DNA of 64,000 nucleotides from Epinephelus fuscoguttatus (lineage: Eukaryota; Chordata; Actinopteri; Perciformes; Serranidae), in contig NC_064766.1 in NCBI RefSeq assembly GCF_011397635.1, positions 42,967,600 through 43,031,599 on the forward strand, given 5' to 3'. The notes under the pieces were generated by a model. The model made no database searches and was not told the DNA's origin. It saw nothing but the letters and a program-made list of their open reading frames with translations. Of this stretch, positions 33,994-47,900 are shown one piece after another. The position numbers and the translations under genes were made by a program. How positions within the stretch are numbered: the stretch's first letter is position 1; each line of letters begins with the position of its first letter.

Positions 33994-34408
33994 AGTAGAG
34001 ACAGTAGAGTCAGTAGAATCAGTAGAGTCCAGTAGAGTCAGTAGAGACAGTAGAATCAGTAGAGTCCAGTACAGTCAGTAGAGTCCAGTAGAGTCAGTAG
34101 AGACAGTAGAGTCAGTATAGTCAGTAGAATCAGTAGAGTCCAGTAGAGTCAGTAGAGTCAGTAGAGACAGCAGAGTCCAGTAGAGTCAGTAGAGTCAGTA
34201 TAGACAGTAGAGTCCAGTTGAGTCAGTAGAGACAGCAGAGTCCAGTAGAGTCAGTAGAGTCCAGTAGAGTTAGTAGAGACAATAGAATCAGTAGAGTCAG
34301 TAGAGTCCAGAACAGCCAGTAGAGGCAGTAGAGTCAGTAGAGTCCAGAACAGTCAGTAGAGGCAGTAGAGTCAGTAGAGTCCAGTAGAGTCAGTAGAGTC
34401 CAGAAGAG
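33994..34408. repeat. 9/10-bp minisatellite abutting the inhba start codon
   Basis: Alternating short units AGTAGAGTC, AGTAGAGTCC and AGTAGAGAC on the plus strand (CTCTACTGACTCTACTGGA in gene orientation) extend for about 415 bp. They end only 20 bp upstream of the inhba ATG. On the transcript strand the array has no ATG. The sequence just beyond it (GACTCCACTGAGTC) resembles the unit and may be its source. Confidence 0.92.
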
Positions 34409-34665
34409 TACTGAATAGTTCAAGATCCTTCAGAGCTCACAGACTCAGTGGAGTCCAGCATTAGAGTCATCAGAGTCTCTGTGACGTCGAGTTCAGCAGA
34501 CTTTGGGTCTTTGAACGAGGCCTGGTCCTGGTCCTGATGGTTCGTTGGTCTGAGCTGAATGAACACTGTGCGCAGGGTCACTCTACTCTCCCTCTGCTCT
34601 GTTACTGTAATTATACCTCTCTGTCTGTTTAATCCCTCCCTCCATCCACAGAGGTATTCCCTGTG

Positions 34666-34703
<38 letters not shown>

Positions 34704-34837
34704 ACACAAAGTGTGAGTAAAGTCTCTCAGAATATCTCAGGACTGTTTGTGGTGTTTCCTCCTGAAAGAACGTCACGACAGAAGAGGAGGAGGAAGGAGG
34801 GAAGAGGAGGAAGAGAGTGTCCCTGAATCATTCATAC

Positions 34838-34898
<61 letters not shown>

Positions 34899-35037
34899 AT
34901 GACTCAGCACAGCATCATCATCACCTCACGTGGAGGAGAAACTCCGTCGGTGTGAAATAAATTTTTAGAAGAGTTTGTTGTTATTATCAGAGTCCTGCAC
35001 ACAGCAGATGGAGCGTGCTCAGAACAGACCGTCTCTT

Positions 35038-35082
<45 letters not shown>

Positions 35083-35201
35083 GACATCAGCACGCCCTCT
35101 GCTGATGGGAGTCAGGTGTTACAGCATCTTCCTCATCTCAACTTTCCTTTGATGCACCTTTTGTTGTCCTGTCTGTCCCAGAGACGACACAGACCTGTAT
35201 T

Positions 35202-35238
<37 letters not shown>

Positions 35239-35252
35239 ATACACACACACAA
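34409..35252 (-). other. Probable inhba 5' region with (CA)n tracts
   Basis: A mixed-composition segment at 34409-34660, read on the minus strand, could be promoter or 5' untranslated sequence of inhba. (CA)n tracts follow at about 34670-34700, 34839-34895, 35049-35081 and 35204-35252. No coding frame is supported. Confidence 0.35.
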
Positions 35253-38226
35253 GGCAGGGCAAGGCAAGGCAAGTTTATTTGTATAGCACATTTCAGTAAC
35301 GAGGCAATTCAAAGTGCTTTACATAAAACATACATCAAGTAAAAGCAATAAAGGCAACATAAAAAGACATTAAATACAATCAGAAAGGGTTACATTGAAA
35401 ATAAAATAGTGCAATTAATCAAAAAGAGTCTAGTTAGAAAGAAACAAAAAGCTAAAACAGAATAAGTTACAGTGCAGTGTGAGATAATAATCAGAAGCCT
35501 CAAGTTTGATTTAGTAATAGGCAGCAGCAAACATAAAAGTCTTCAGCTCTGATTTAAAAGAACTGAGAGTTGCAGCAGACCTGCAGTTTTCTGGGAGTTT
35601 GTTCCAGATATGTGGAGCACAAAAACTGAATGCTGCTTCTTCATGTTTGGTTTTGACTCTGGGGACAGAAAGCAGACCTGTCCCAGACAACCTGAGAGGT
35701 CTGGATGGTTCATAACCTTGCAGCAGATCAGAAATATATTTTGGCCCTAAACCTTCAGTGCTTTATAAACCAACAACAGTATTTTAAAGTCAATTCTTTG
35801 ACAGACAGGAAGCCAGTGTAAAGATCTGAGAATTGGAGTGATATGATTCACTTTCTTGGTCTTAGTGAGGACTTGAGCAGCAGCGTTCTGAATCAACTGC
35901 AGCTGTCTGATGGATTTTTTAGGGAGACCTGTGAAGACACTGTTACAGTAGTCGAGTCTACTAAAGATAAATGCATGGACAAGTTTTTCCAAATCCTACT
36001 GAGACATCAGTCCTTTAACCCTTGATATATTCTTCAGGTGATAGTCGGCTGATTTTTTTTAACTGTCTTAATGTGGCTGTTGAAATTCAGGTCTGAGTCC
36101 ATGAGTACACCAAGATTTCTGGCTTGGTTTGTGCTTTTTAACACATTACAGATTGAAGCTGAGGGCTGACTTTTAATCGTTCTTCTTCTTTGGCTCCAAA
36201 AACAATTACTTCAGTTTTATCTTTGTTCAGTTGAAGATAATTCTGGCACATCCAATCATTGATTTGTTTGATGCATTTACTCAATGCTTGTATTGGACCA
36301 TACTCCCCAGGTGATATGGTTATGTAGATCTGTGTGTCGTCTACATAATTATGGGAAGATAACTTGTTGTTTTCCATAATTTGAGCCAGTGGGAGCATGT
36401 AGATGTTGAACAGAAGGGGCCCCAGAATGGAGCCTTGTGGAACTCCACGTCATTTTCATCTGCTCAGATGTGTAATTTCCCATAGACACAAAGTAGTCTC
36501 TGTCCTTTAAGTAGGATTCAAACCAGTTTAGTACAGTTCCAGAAAGTCCCACCCAGTTTTTCAGTTGGTCTAGTAATATGGTGTGGTCGACTGTGTCGAA
36601 TGCTGCACTAAGATGCAGTAACACTAAAACTGAAATTCTGCCACTGTCTGTGTTCAAGTAGATGTCATTGAAGACCTTAACAAGAGCAGTCTCAGTGCTA
36701 TGGTGTGGTCGAAATCCTGACTGGAAGACGTCAAAACAGTTTAGAGTCAAGAAGTTGTTTAGCTGTTGAAAAGCAATTTTTTCAATGATTTTACTTGATA
36801 TGGGCCTATAATTGTTCATTACTGAAGTATCTAGATTGTTCTTTTAAGAGTGGTTTGATGACGGCAGTTTTCAGGGTCTGTGGAAAGACACCTGAGAGAT
36901 GAGATGTGTTGATAATCTGTAGAAGATCTGAGGCCATGCAGTTAGAGACCGTTTTGAAAAGGCCTGTTGGCAGAATATCAAGGCAGCAGGAGGAGGATTT
37001 CAGATGTTGTATAATGTCCTCCAGGTTTTTAAAGTTGATCGGATAAAATTGTGTCATATCACTTGAATGGTCTTAAGTGGACACAGGGACAACACATATC
37101 CTGTGCCTGAAATGGAGGCACTGACTGCTTGTCTAATTTTCTGGATTTTGTCAGTGAAGGAGGCAATTCACTGCAGAAGTTCAGGGGCTACTGACACAGG
37201 AGGATTTGTTAGCTTGTCGACTGTAGCAAATAAGGCACGTGCATTATTATTGTTGTTGGTGATGATGTCAGAGAAGAAGGACCACCTTGTATTTCTCAGT
37301 TCCAAATTATAAATGCGAAGTCTATCTTTATAGATCTCATACTGAACCTGAAGATTTGATGGCTTTTTTCTATCCTGACCAGTGTGGCACTTCTCCATGG
37401 AGATCTTTTCTTACCAGAGACCACCTTCAACTTAGTGGGTGCAACGGCATCAATCACATTTGTAATTCTAGAACTGCAATCTTCTACAAGCTCATTGACT
37501 GAGACCTGTGAGAGAGTAGTGAGGAAGGGAAAGTCTGAATAAATATTTCATTGGTGTTATCAGTGATATACTGTTTGGTGATTATCTCTGTTTGAATATT
37601 AGTGTGTACTGAGATAGCACTCTCAAAAAACACTCAGGAATGATCAGAGAGAGCAACATCAGTTACAACGACCTTAGAAATATTCAGACCCTAGGAGATG
37701 ATTACATTCAGAGTGTGCCCCTTATTGTGTGTGGACTCAGTCCATAGTTATCAAGGACACAACACAGTTCTTTAGTGCCTCTGTCCTGGGGGTTATCAAC
37801 ATGGATGTTAAAATCACCAACAATAACTACACAGTCAAAGTCGATACAGACTATGTACAGCAGCTCAGCAAAGTCATCAAAAAAGTTTGCACAGTAGGCC
37901 TACTTAGCCAGCCTCTAGATGTTAAGGAACATCGCTTGAGCAGAGGAATTCAATTTAAGAGCCACACATGCAAAAGACTCAAAACTTCCACAGTACATCT
38001 ACTTACATTGGAGGGAATTATTAAACAAAATGGCAACTCCACCACCTTTCTTATGCATTCTGGCTTCACTCATAAAACTGAAGTTCGGAGGAGTTGACTC
38101 AATAAGAACAGCTGCACTGTTATCTTGGTCTAACCAAGTTTCAGTTAAAAGCATAAAATTAAGACCATGCTCGATGATAAAATCTTTGAATAAAAATGTT
38201 TTTCCTGCTTAAGACCTGACATTTAA
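35253..38226 (-). mobile_element. Nearly full-length L2-type LINE, inactive
   Basis: The 3' end (35253) carries the teleost L2 terminus GGCAAGGCAAGTTTATTTG. Reading leftwards on the minus strand from 38226: an apurinic endonuclease region (LNVRS, MLLTETWLD, GGGVAILFNN, VIVGDFNIHV), a linker (37168-37398), RT pieces (FKTAVIKPLLK, NNYRPIS, FQSGFRPHHSTETAL, LSAAFDTVDH), the catalytic YVDDTQIY at about 36330, and the 3' end of the ORF (SRLDYCNSVFTGLP, LHWLPVCQRIDFKILLL). Stops and frame changes separate these pieces, so it is dead. It starts inside the endonuclease, so it is 5'-truncated. Confidence 0.9.
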
Positions 38227-38345
38227 TAAAGCTGAATATGGTGAGACTGCGTACACACATAAGACTGTGTACACACAGGAGTTTCAACTGAGTCTGATGA
38301 ACTCCACATTAAATCATAAACTGAGTCTGATGAACTCCACATTAA

Positions 38346-38924
38346 AGGCACTGTATGTAAAAATGTGGCCAAAACGGTTACTGCACTCAAATTCAAAATA
38401 TTGCCGCGAGTCGTGTCCGCCCCCCCTCCCCTACAGATTTGAGGTTGCTGGGCAGTGGCACGCTGGAGATTGACTTGTTTGCCCACGGGCAGCTGCCATG
38501 GCAGGGCCGCGTCACCCTGTCCTTGATCTTCAGTTGTCCAGTGGACCGTTCGAACAAGTCCGGCTTCTCTGCTGCTAACGCTGCTGCCGGGACACAACTG
38601 AGGAGACTGCTAATGCTATGTATAGGTACACTGCTAACGCTGCTTGCCATGCTGCTGTAGCTCAGTCGTAACTGTAACTGATGCTGAGACTCTACTGACT
38701 GCGTGACTGGTAGACGGCAGTGGGTGTCGCAACAGGCCAAAACACAAATTCAAAACATAAACATGATTTGCGGGATGTAAAAAAAAATTTTAACTGCGAA
38801 TATTCTGGCTGCACTGTTGTTGTCGGTGAGATCAGTATGTTATATGAACATTATTCCTTAGTCTCTGTGACATATTAGGAGGATTTTATGACTATTTGCT
38901 TCAGATTTCTTACATATAGCTCCT
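38346..38924. mobile_element. 579-bp DNA element inserted at TTAA
   Basis: It is flanked by TTAA on both sides (38342-38345 and 38925-38928). The ends are imperfect inverted repeats: AGGCACTGTATGTAAAAA on the left and AGGAGCTATATGTAAGAAA read from the right. The flanking sequence is the 33-bp unit, rejoined exactly when the element and one TTAA are removed. The interior has no transposase. TTAA duplication is typical of piggyBac-type elements, but the end sequence is not the classical piggyBac one. Confidence 0.8.
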
Positions 38925-41900
38925 TTAAATCATAAACTGAGTTTGATGAACTCCACATTAAATCATAAACTGAGTTTGATAAACTCCACATTAAATCATA
39001 AACTGAGTTTGATGAACTCCACATTAAATCAGAAACTGAGTCTGATGAACTCCACATTAAATCATGAACTGAGTTTGATGAACTCCACATTAAATCAGAA
39101 ATTGAGTTTGATGAACTCCACATTAAATCATAAACTGAGTCTGATGAACTCCACATTAAATCATGAGCTGAGTCTGATGAACTCCACATTAAATCATAAA
39201 TTGAGTTTGATGAACTCCACATTAAATCATAAACTGAGTCTGATGAACTCCACATTAAATCATAAATTGAGTTTGATGAACTCCACATTAAATCATAAAC
39301 TGAGTTTGATGAACTCCACATTAAATCATAAATTGAGTCTGATGAACTCCACATTAAATCATAAATTGAGTCTGATGAACTCCACATTAAATCATAAATT
39401 GAGTTTGATGAACTCCACATTAAATCATGAACTGAGTCTGATGAACTCCACATTAAATCATAAATTGAGTTTGATGAACCACATTAAATCATAAACTGAG
39501 TCTGATGAACTCCACATTAAATCATAAATTGAGTTTGATGAACTCCACATTAAATCATAAACTGAGTCTGATGAACTCCACATTAAATCATAAACTGAGT
39601 TTGATGAACTCCACATTAAATCATAAATTGAGTTTGATGAACTCCACATTAAATCATAAACTGAGTTTGATGAACTCCACATTAAATCATAAACTGAGTC
39701 TGATGAACTCCACATTAAATCATAAACTGAGTTTGATGAACTCCACATTAAATCATAAACTGAGTCTGATGAACTCCACATTAAATCATAAACTGAGTTT
39801 GATGAACTCCACATTAAATCATAAATTGAGTTTGATGAACTCCACATTAAATCATAAACTGAGTTTGATGAACTCCACATTAAATCATAAACTGAGTCTG
39901 ATGAACTCCACATTAAATCATGAACTGAGTTTGATGAACTCCACATTAAATCAGAAATTGAGTTTGATGAACTCCACATTAAATCATGAACTGAGTCTGA
40001 TGAACTCCACATTAAATCATGAGCTGAGTCTGATGAACTCCACATTAAATCATAAATTGAGTTTGATGAACTCCACATTAAATCATAAACTGAGTCTGAT
40101 GAACTCCACATTAAATCATAAATTGAGTCTGATGAACTCCACATTAAATCATAAACTGAGTTTGATGAACTCCACATTAAATCATAAATTGAGTCTGATG
40201 AACTCCACATTAAATCATAAACTGAGTCTGATGAACTCCACATTAAATCATAAATTGAGTTTGATGAACTCCACATTAAATCATGAACTGAGTCTGATGA
40301 ACTCCACATTAAATCATAAATTGAGTTTGATGAACCCCACATTAAATCATAAACTGAGTCTGATGAACTCCACATTAAATCATAAACTGAGTCTGATGAA
40401 CTCCACATTAAATCATAAACTGAGTTTGATGAACTCCACATTAAATCATAAATTGAGTTTGATGAACTCCACATTAAATCATAAACTGAGTTTGATGAAC
40501 TCCACATTAAATCATAAACTGAGTCTGATGAACTCCACATTAAATCATAAACTGAGTTTGATGAACTCCACATTAAATCATAAACTGAGTCTGATGAACT
40601 CCACATTAAATCATAAACTGAGTTTGATGAACTCCACATTAAATCATAAATTGAGTTTGATGAACTCCACATTAAATCATAAACTGAGTCTGATGAACTC
40701 CACATTAAATCATAAACTGAGTCTGATGAACTCCACATTAAATCATAAATTGAGTTTGATGAACTCCACATTAAATCATAAACTGAGTCTGATGAACTCC
40801 ACATTAAATCATGAACTGAGTTTGATGAACTCCACATTAAATCATAAATTGAGTTTGATGAACCCCACATTAAATCATAAACTGAGTCTGATGAACTCCA
40901 CATTAAATCATAAATTGAGTTTGATGAACTCCACATTAAATCATAAACTGAGTTTGATGAACTCCACATTAAATCAGAAACTGAGTCTGATGAACTCCAC
41001 ATTAAATCATAAATTGAGTCTGATGAACTCCACATTAAATCATAAACTGAGTCTGATGAACTCCACATTAAATCATGAACTGAGTCTGATGAACTCCACA
41101 TTAAATCATAAACTGAGTCTGATGAACTCCACATTAAATCATAAATTGAGTTTGATGAACTCCACATTAAATCATGAACTGAGTTTGATGAACTCCACAT
41201 TAAATCATAAATTGAGTCTGATGAACTCTACATTAAATCAGAAACTGAGTCTGATGAACTCCACATTAAATCATAAACTGAGTCTGATGAACTCCACATT
41301 AAATCATAAATTGAGTTTGATGAACTCCACATTAAATCATAAACTGAGTTTGATGAACTCCACGTTAAATCATAAATTGAGTTTGATGAACCCCACATTA
41401 AATCATAAACTGAGTCTGATGAACTCCACATTAAATCATAAATTGAGTTTGATGAACTCCACATTAAATCATAAACTGAGTCTGATGAACTCCACATTAA
41501 ATCATGAACTGAGTTTGATGAACTCCACATTAAATCATAAACTGAGTCTGATGAACTCCACATTAAATCATAAATTGAGTTTGATGAACTCCACATTAAA
41601 TCATAAACTGAGTTTGATGAACCCCACATTAAATCATAAACTGAGTCTGATGAACTCCACATTAAATCATAAATTGAGTTTGATGAACCCCACATTAAAT
41701 CATAAATTGAGTTTGATGAACTCCACATTAAATCATAAACTGAGTTTGATGAACCCCACATTAAATCATAAACTGAGTCTGATGAACTCCACATTAAATC
41801 ATAAATTGAGTTTGATGAACTCCACATTAAATCATAAACTGAGTCTGATGAACTCCACATTAAATCATAAATTGAGTTTGATGAACTCCACATTAAATCA

Positions 41901-44900
41901 TAAACTGAGTTTGATGAACCCCACGTTAAATCATAAACTGAGTCTGATGAACTCCACATTAAATCATAAATTGAGTTTGATGAACTCCACATTAAATCAT
42001 AAACTGAGTTTGATGAACCCCACATTAAATCATAAACTGAGTCTGATGAACTCCACATTAAATCATAAATTGAGTTTGATGAACTCCACATTAAATCATA
42101 AACTGAGTCTGATGAACTCCACATTAAATCATAAATTGAGTTTGATGAACTCCACATTAAATCATAAACTGAGTCTGATGAACTCCACATTAAATCATGA
42201 GCTGAGTCTGATGAACTCCACATTAAATCATAAATTGAGTTTGATGAACTCCACATTAAATCAGAAACTGAGTCTGATGAACTCCACATTAAATCATAAA
42301 TTGAGTCTGATGAACTCCACATTAAATCATTAACTGAGTCTGATGAACTCCACATTAAATCAGAAACTGAGTTTGATGAACTCCACATTAAATCATAAAC
42401 TGAGTCTGATGAACTCCACATTAAATCATGAACTGAGTCTGATGAACTCCACATTAAATCATAAACTGAGTCTGATGAACTCCACATTAAATCATAAATT
42501 GAGTCTGATGAACTCCACATTAAATCATAAACTGAGTCTGATGAACTCCACATTAAATCATAAATTGAGTTTGATGAACTCCACATTAAATCATGAACTG
42601 AGTCTGATGAACTCCACATTAAATCATAAACTGAGTCTGATGAACTCCACATTAAATCATAAATTGAGTTTGATGAACCCCACATTAAATCATAAACTGA
42701 GTCTGATGAACTCCACATTAAATCATAAATTGAGTCTGATGAACTCCACATTAAATCATGAACTGAGTCTGATGAACTCCACATTAAATCATAAATTGAG
42801 TCTGATGAACTCCACATTAAATCATAAACTGAGTCTGATGAACTCCACATTAAATCATAAATTGAGTCTGATGAACTCCACATTAAATCATAAATTGAGT
42901 TTGATGAACTCCACATTAAATCATAAACTGAGTCTGATGAACTCCACATTAAATCATAAATTGAGTCTGATGAACTCCACATTAAATCATAAATTGAGTT
43001 TGATCATTAAATCATAAATTGAGTCTGATGAACTCCACATTAAATCATAAACTGAGTCTGATGAACTCCACATTAAATCATAAATTGAGTCTGATGAACT
43101 CCACATTAAATCATAAATTGAGTTTGATGAACTCCACATTAAATCATAAATTGAGTCTGATGAACTCCACATTAAATCATAAACTGAGTCTGATGAACTC
43201 CACATTAAATCATAAATTGAGTCTGATGAACTCCACATTAAATCATAAACTGAGTCTGATGAACTCCACATTAAATCATAAATTGAGTCTGATGAACTCC
43301 ACATTAAATCATAAACTGAGTTTGATGAACTCCACATTAAATCATGAATTGAGTTTGATGAACTCCACATTAAATCATAAACTGAGTCTGATGAACTCCA
43401 CATTAAATCAGAAACTGAGTCTGATGAACTCCACATTAAATCAGAAACTGAGTCTGATGAACTCCACATTAAATCATAAATTGAGTTTGATGAACTCCAC
43501 ATTAAATCATAAACTGAGTCTGATGAACTCCACATTAAATCATAAATTGAGTTTGATGAACTCCACATTAAATCATAAACTGAGTCTGATGAACTCCACA
43601 TTAAATCATGAACTGAGTTTGATGAACTCCACATTAAATCATAAATTGAGTTTGATGAACTCCACATTAAATCATAAATTGAGTTTGATGAACTCCACAT
43701 TAAATCAGAAACTGAGTCTGATGAACTCCACATTAAATCATAAATTGAGTTTGATGAACTCCACATTAAATCAGAAACTGAGTCTGATGAACTCCACATT
43801 AAATCAGAAACTGAGTCTGATGAACTCCACATTAAATCATAAATTGAGTTTGATGAACTCCACATTAAATCATAAACTGAGTCTGATGAACTCCACATTA
43901 AATCATAAACTGAGTTTGATGAACTCCACATTAAATCATAAACTGAGTTTGATGAACTCCACATTAAATCATAAACTGAGTCTGATGAACTCCACATTAA
44001 ATCATGAACTGAGTCTGATGAACTCCACATTAAATCATAAATTGAGTTTGATGAACTCCACATTAAATCATAAACTGAGTCTGATAAACTCCACATTAAA
44101 TCATGAACTGAGTCTGATGAACTCCACATTAAATCATAAACTGAGTCTGATGAACTCCACTTTAAATCATAAACTGAGTTTGATGAACTCCACTTTAAAT
44201 CATAAACTGAGTTTGATGAACTCCACATTAAATCATAAACTGAGTTTGATGAACTCCACATTAAATCATAAACTGAGTCTGATGAACTCCACATTAAATC
44301 ATAAATTGAGTTTGATGAACTCCACATTAAATCATAAACTGAGTCTGATGAACTCCACATTAAATCAGAAACTGAGTCTGATGAACTCCACATTAAATCA
44401 TAAATTGAGTTTGATGAACTCCACATTAAATCATGAACTGAGTCTGATGAACTCCACATTAAATCATAAATTGAGTTTGATGAACTCCACATTAAATCAT
44501 AAACTGAGTCTGATGAACTCCACATTAAATCAGAAACTGAGTCTGATGAACTCCACATTAAATCATAAATTGAGTCTGATGAACTCCACATTAAATCATG
44601 AACTGAGTCTGATGAACTCCACATTAAATCATAAATTGAGTTTGATGAACTCCACATTAAATCATGAACTGAGTCTGATGAACTCCACATTAAATCATAA
44701 ATTGAGTTTGATGAACTCCACATTAAATCATGAACTGAGTCTGATGAACTCCACATTAAATCATAAATTGAGTTTGATGAACTCCACATTAAATCATAAA
44801 TTGAGTTTGATGAACTCCACATTAAATCATGAACTGAGTTTGATGAACTCCACATTAAATCATGAACTGAGTTTGATGAACTCCACATTAAATCATAAAT

Positions 44901-47900
44901 TGAGTTTGATGAACTCCACATTAAATCATGAACTGAGTCTGATGAACTCCACATTAAATCATAAATTGAGTTTGATGAACTCCACATTAAATCATGAACT
45001 GAGTTTGATGAACTCCACATTAAATCATAAATTGAGTTTGATGAACTCCACATTAAATCATAAATTGAGTTTGATGAACCCCACATTAAATCATAAACTG
45101 AGTCTGATGAACTCCACATTAAATCATAAATTGAGTCTGATGAACTCCACATTAAATCATAAATTGAGTTTGATGAACTCCACATTAAATCATAAATTGA
45201 GTCTGATGAACTCCACATTAAATCATAAATTGAGTTTGATGAACTCCACATTAAATCATAAATTGAGTTTGATGAACTCCACATTAAATCATGAACTGAG
45301 TTTGATGAACTCCACATTAAATCATAAATTGAGTTTGATGAACTCCACATTAAATCATAAATTGAGTTTGATGAACTCCACATTAAATCATAAACTGAGT
45401 CTGATGAACTCCACATTAAATCATAAATTGAGTTTGATGAACTCCACATTAAATCATAAACTGAGTCTGATGAACTCCACATTAAATCATGAACTGAGTC
45501 TGATGAACTCCACATTAAATCAGAAACTGAGTCTGATGAACTCCACATTAAATCATAAATTGAGTTTGATGAACTCCACATTAAATCATGAATTGAGTCT
45601 GATGAACTCCACATTAAATCATAAATTGAGTTTGATGAACTCCACATTAAATCATGAACTGAGTCTGATGAACTCCACATTAAATCATAAATTGAGTTTG
45701 ATGAACTCCACATTAAATCATAAATTGAGTTTGATGAACTCCACATTAAATCATGAACTGAGTCTGATGAACTCCACATTAAATCATAAATTGAGTCTGA
45801 TGAACTCCACATTAAATCATAAATTGAGTTTGATGAACTCCACATTAAATCATGAACTGAGTTTGATGAACTCCACATTAAATCATAAATTGAGTTTGAT
45901 GAACTCCCATTAAATCATAAATTGAGTTTGATGAACTTTAAATCATAAACTGAGTCTGATGAACTCCACATTAAATCATAAATTGAGTTTGATGAACTCC
46001 ACATTAAATCATAAACTGAGTCTGATGAACTCCACATTAAATCATAAATTGAGTTTGATGAACTCCACATTAAATCATAAATTGAGTCTGATGAACTCCA
46101 CATTAAATCAGAAACTGAGTTTGATGAACTCCACATTAAATCATAAATTGAGTCTGATGAACCCCACATTAAATCATAAACTGAGTCTGATGAACTCCAC
46201 ATTAAATCATAAATTGAGTCTGATGAACTCCACATTAAATCATAAACTGAGTCTGATGAACTCCACATTAAATCATAAACTGAGTTTGATGAACTCCACA
46301 TTAAATCATAAACTGAGTTTGATGAACTCCACATTAAATCATGAATTGAGTTTGATGAACTCCACATTAAATCATAAACTGAGTCTGATGAACTCCACAT
46401 TAAATCAGAAACTGAGTCTGATGAACTCCACATTAAATCATAAATTGAGTTTGATGAACTCCACATTAAATCATAAACTGAGTCTGATGAACTCCACATT
46501 AAATCATAAATTGAGTTTGATGAACTCCACATTAAATCATAAACTGAGTCTGATGAACTCCACATTAAATCATGAACTGAGTTTGATGAACTCCACATTA
46601 AATCATGAACTGAGTTTGATGAACTCCACATTAAATCATAAATTGAGTTTGATGAACTCCACTTTAAATCATAAACTGAGTTTGATGAACTCCACATTAA
46701 ATCATAAACTGAGTTTGATGAACTCCACTTTAAATCATAAACTGAGTTTGATGAACTCCACATTAAATCATAAACTGAGTCTGATGAACTCCACATTAAA
46801 TCATAAATTGAGTTTGATGAACTCCACATTAAATCATAAATTGAGTCTGATGAACTCCACATTAAATCATAAACTGAGTCTGATGAACTCCACATTAAAT
46901 CATAAATTGAGTTTGATGAACTCCACATTAAATCATAAATTGAGTCTGATGAACTCCACATTAAATCAGAAACTGAGTCTGATGAACTCCACATTAAATC
47001 ATAAATTGAGTTTGATGAACTCCACATTAAATCATGAACTGAGTCTGATGAACTCCACATTAAATCATAAATTGAGTTTGATAAACTCCACATTAAATCA
47101 TAAATTGAGTTTGATGAACTCCACATTAAATCATGAACTGAGTCTGATGAACTCCACATTAAATCATAAATTGAGTCTGATGAACTCCACATTAAATCAT
47201 AAATTGAGTTTGATGAACTCCACATTAAATCATGAACTGAGTTTGATGAACTCCACATTAAATCATAAATTGAGTTTGATGAACCCCACGTTAAATCATA
47301 AATTGAGTTTGATGAACCCCACATTAAATCATAAACTGAGTCTGATGAACTCCACATTAAATCATAAATTGAGTTTGATGAACTCCACATTAAATCATAA
47401 ATTGAGTCTGATGAACTCCACATTAAATCATAAATTGAGTTTGATGAACTCCACATTAAATCATAAATTGAGTTTGATGAACTCCACATTAAATCATGAA
47501 CTGAGTTTGATGAACTCCACATTAAATCATAAATTGAGTTTGATGAACCCCACATTAAATCATAAATTGAGTTTGATGAACCCCACATTAAATCATAAAC
47601 TGAGTCTGATGAACTCCACATTAAATCATAAATTGAGTTTGATGAACTCCACATTAAATCATAAACTGAGTCTGATGAACTCCACATTAAATCATGAACT
47701 GAGTTTGATGAACTCCACATTAAATCATAAATTGAGTTTGATGAACCCCACATTAAATCAGAAACTGAGTCTGATGAACTCCACATTAAATCATAAATTG
47801 AGTTTGATGAACTCCACATTAAATCATGAACTGAGTCTGATGAACTCCACATTAAATCATGAACTGAGTTTGATGAACTCCACATTAAATCATAAATTGA

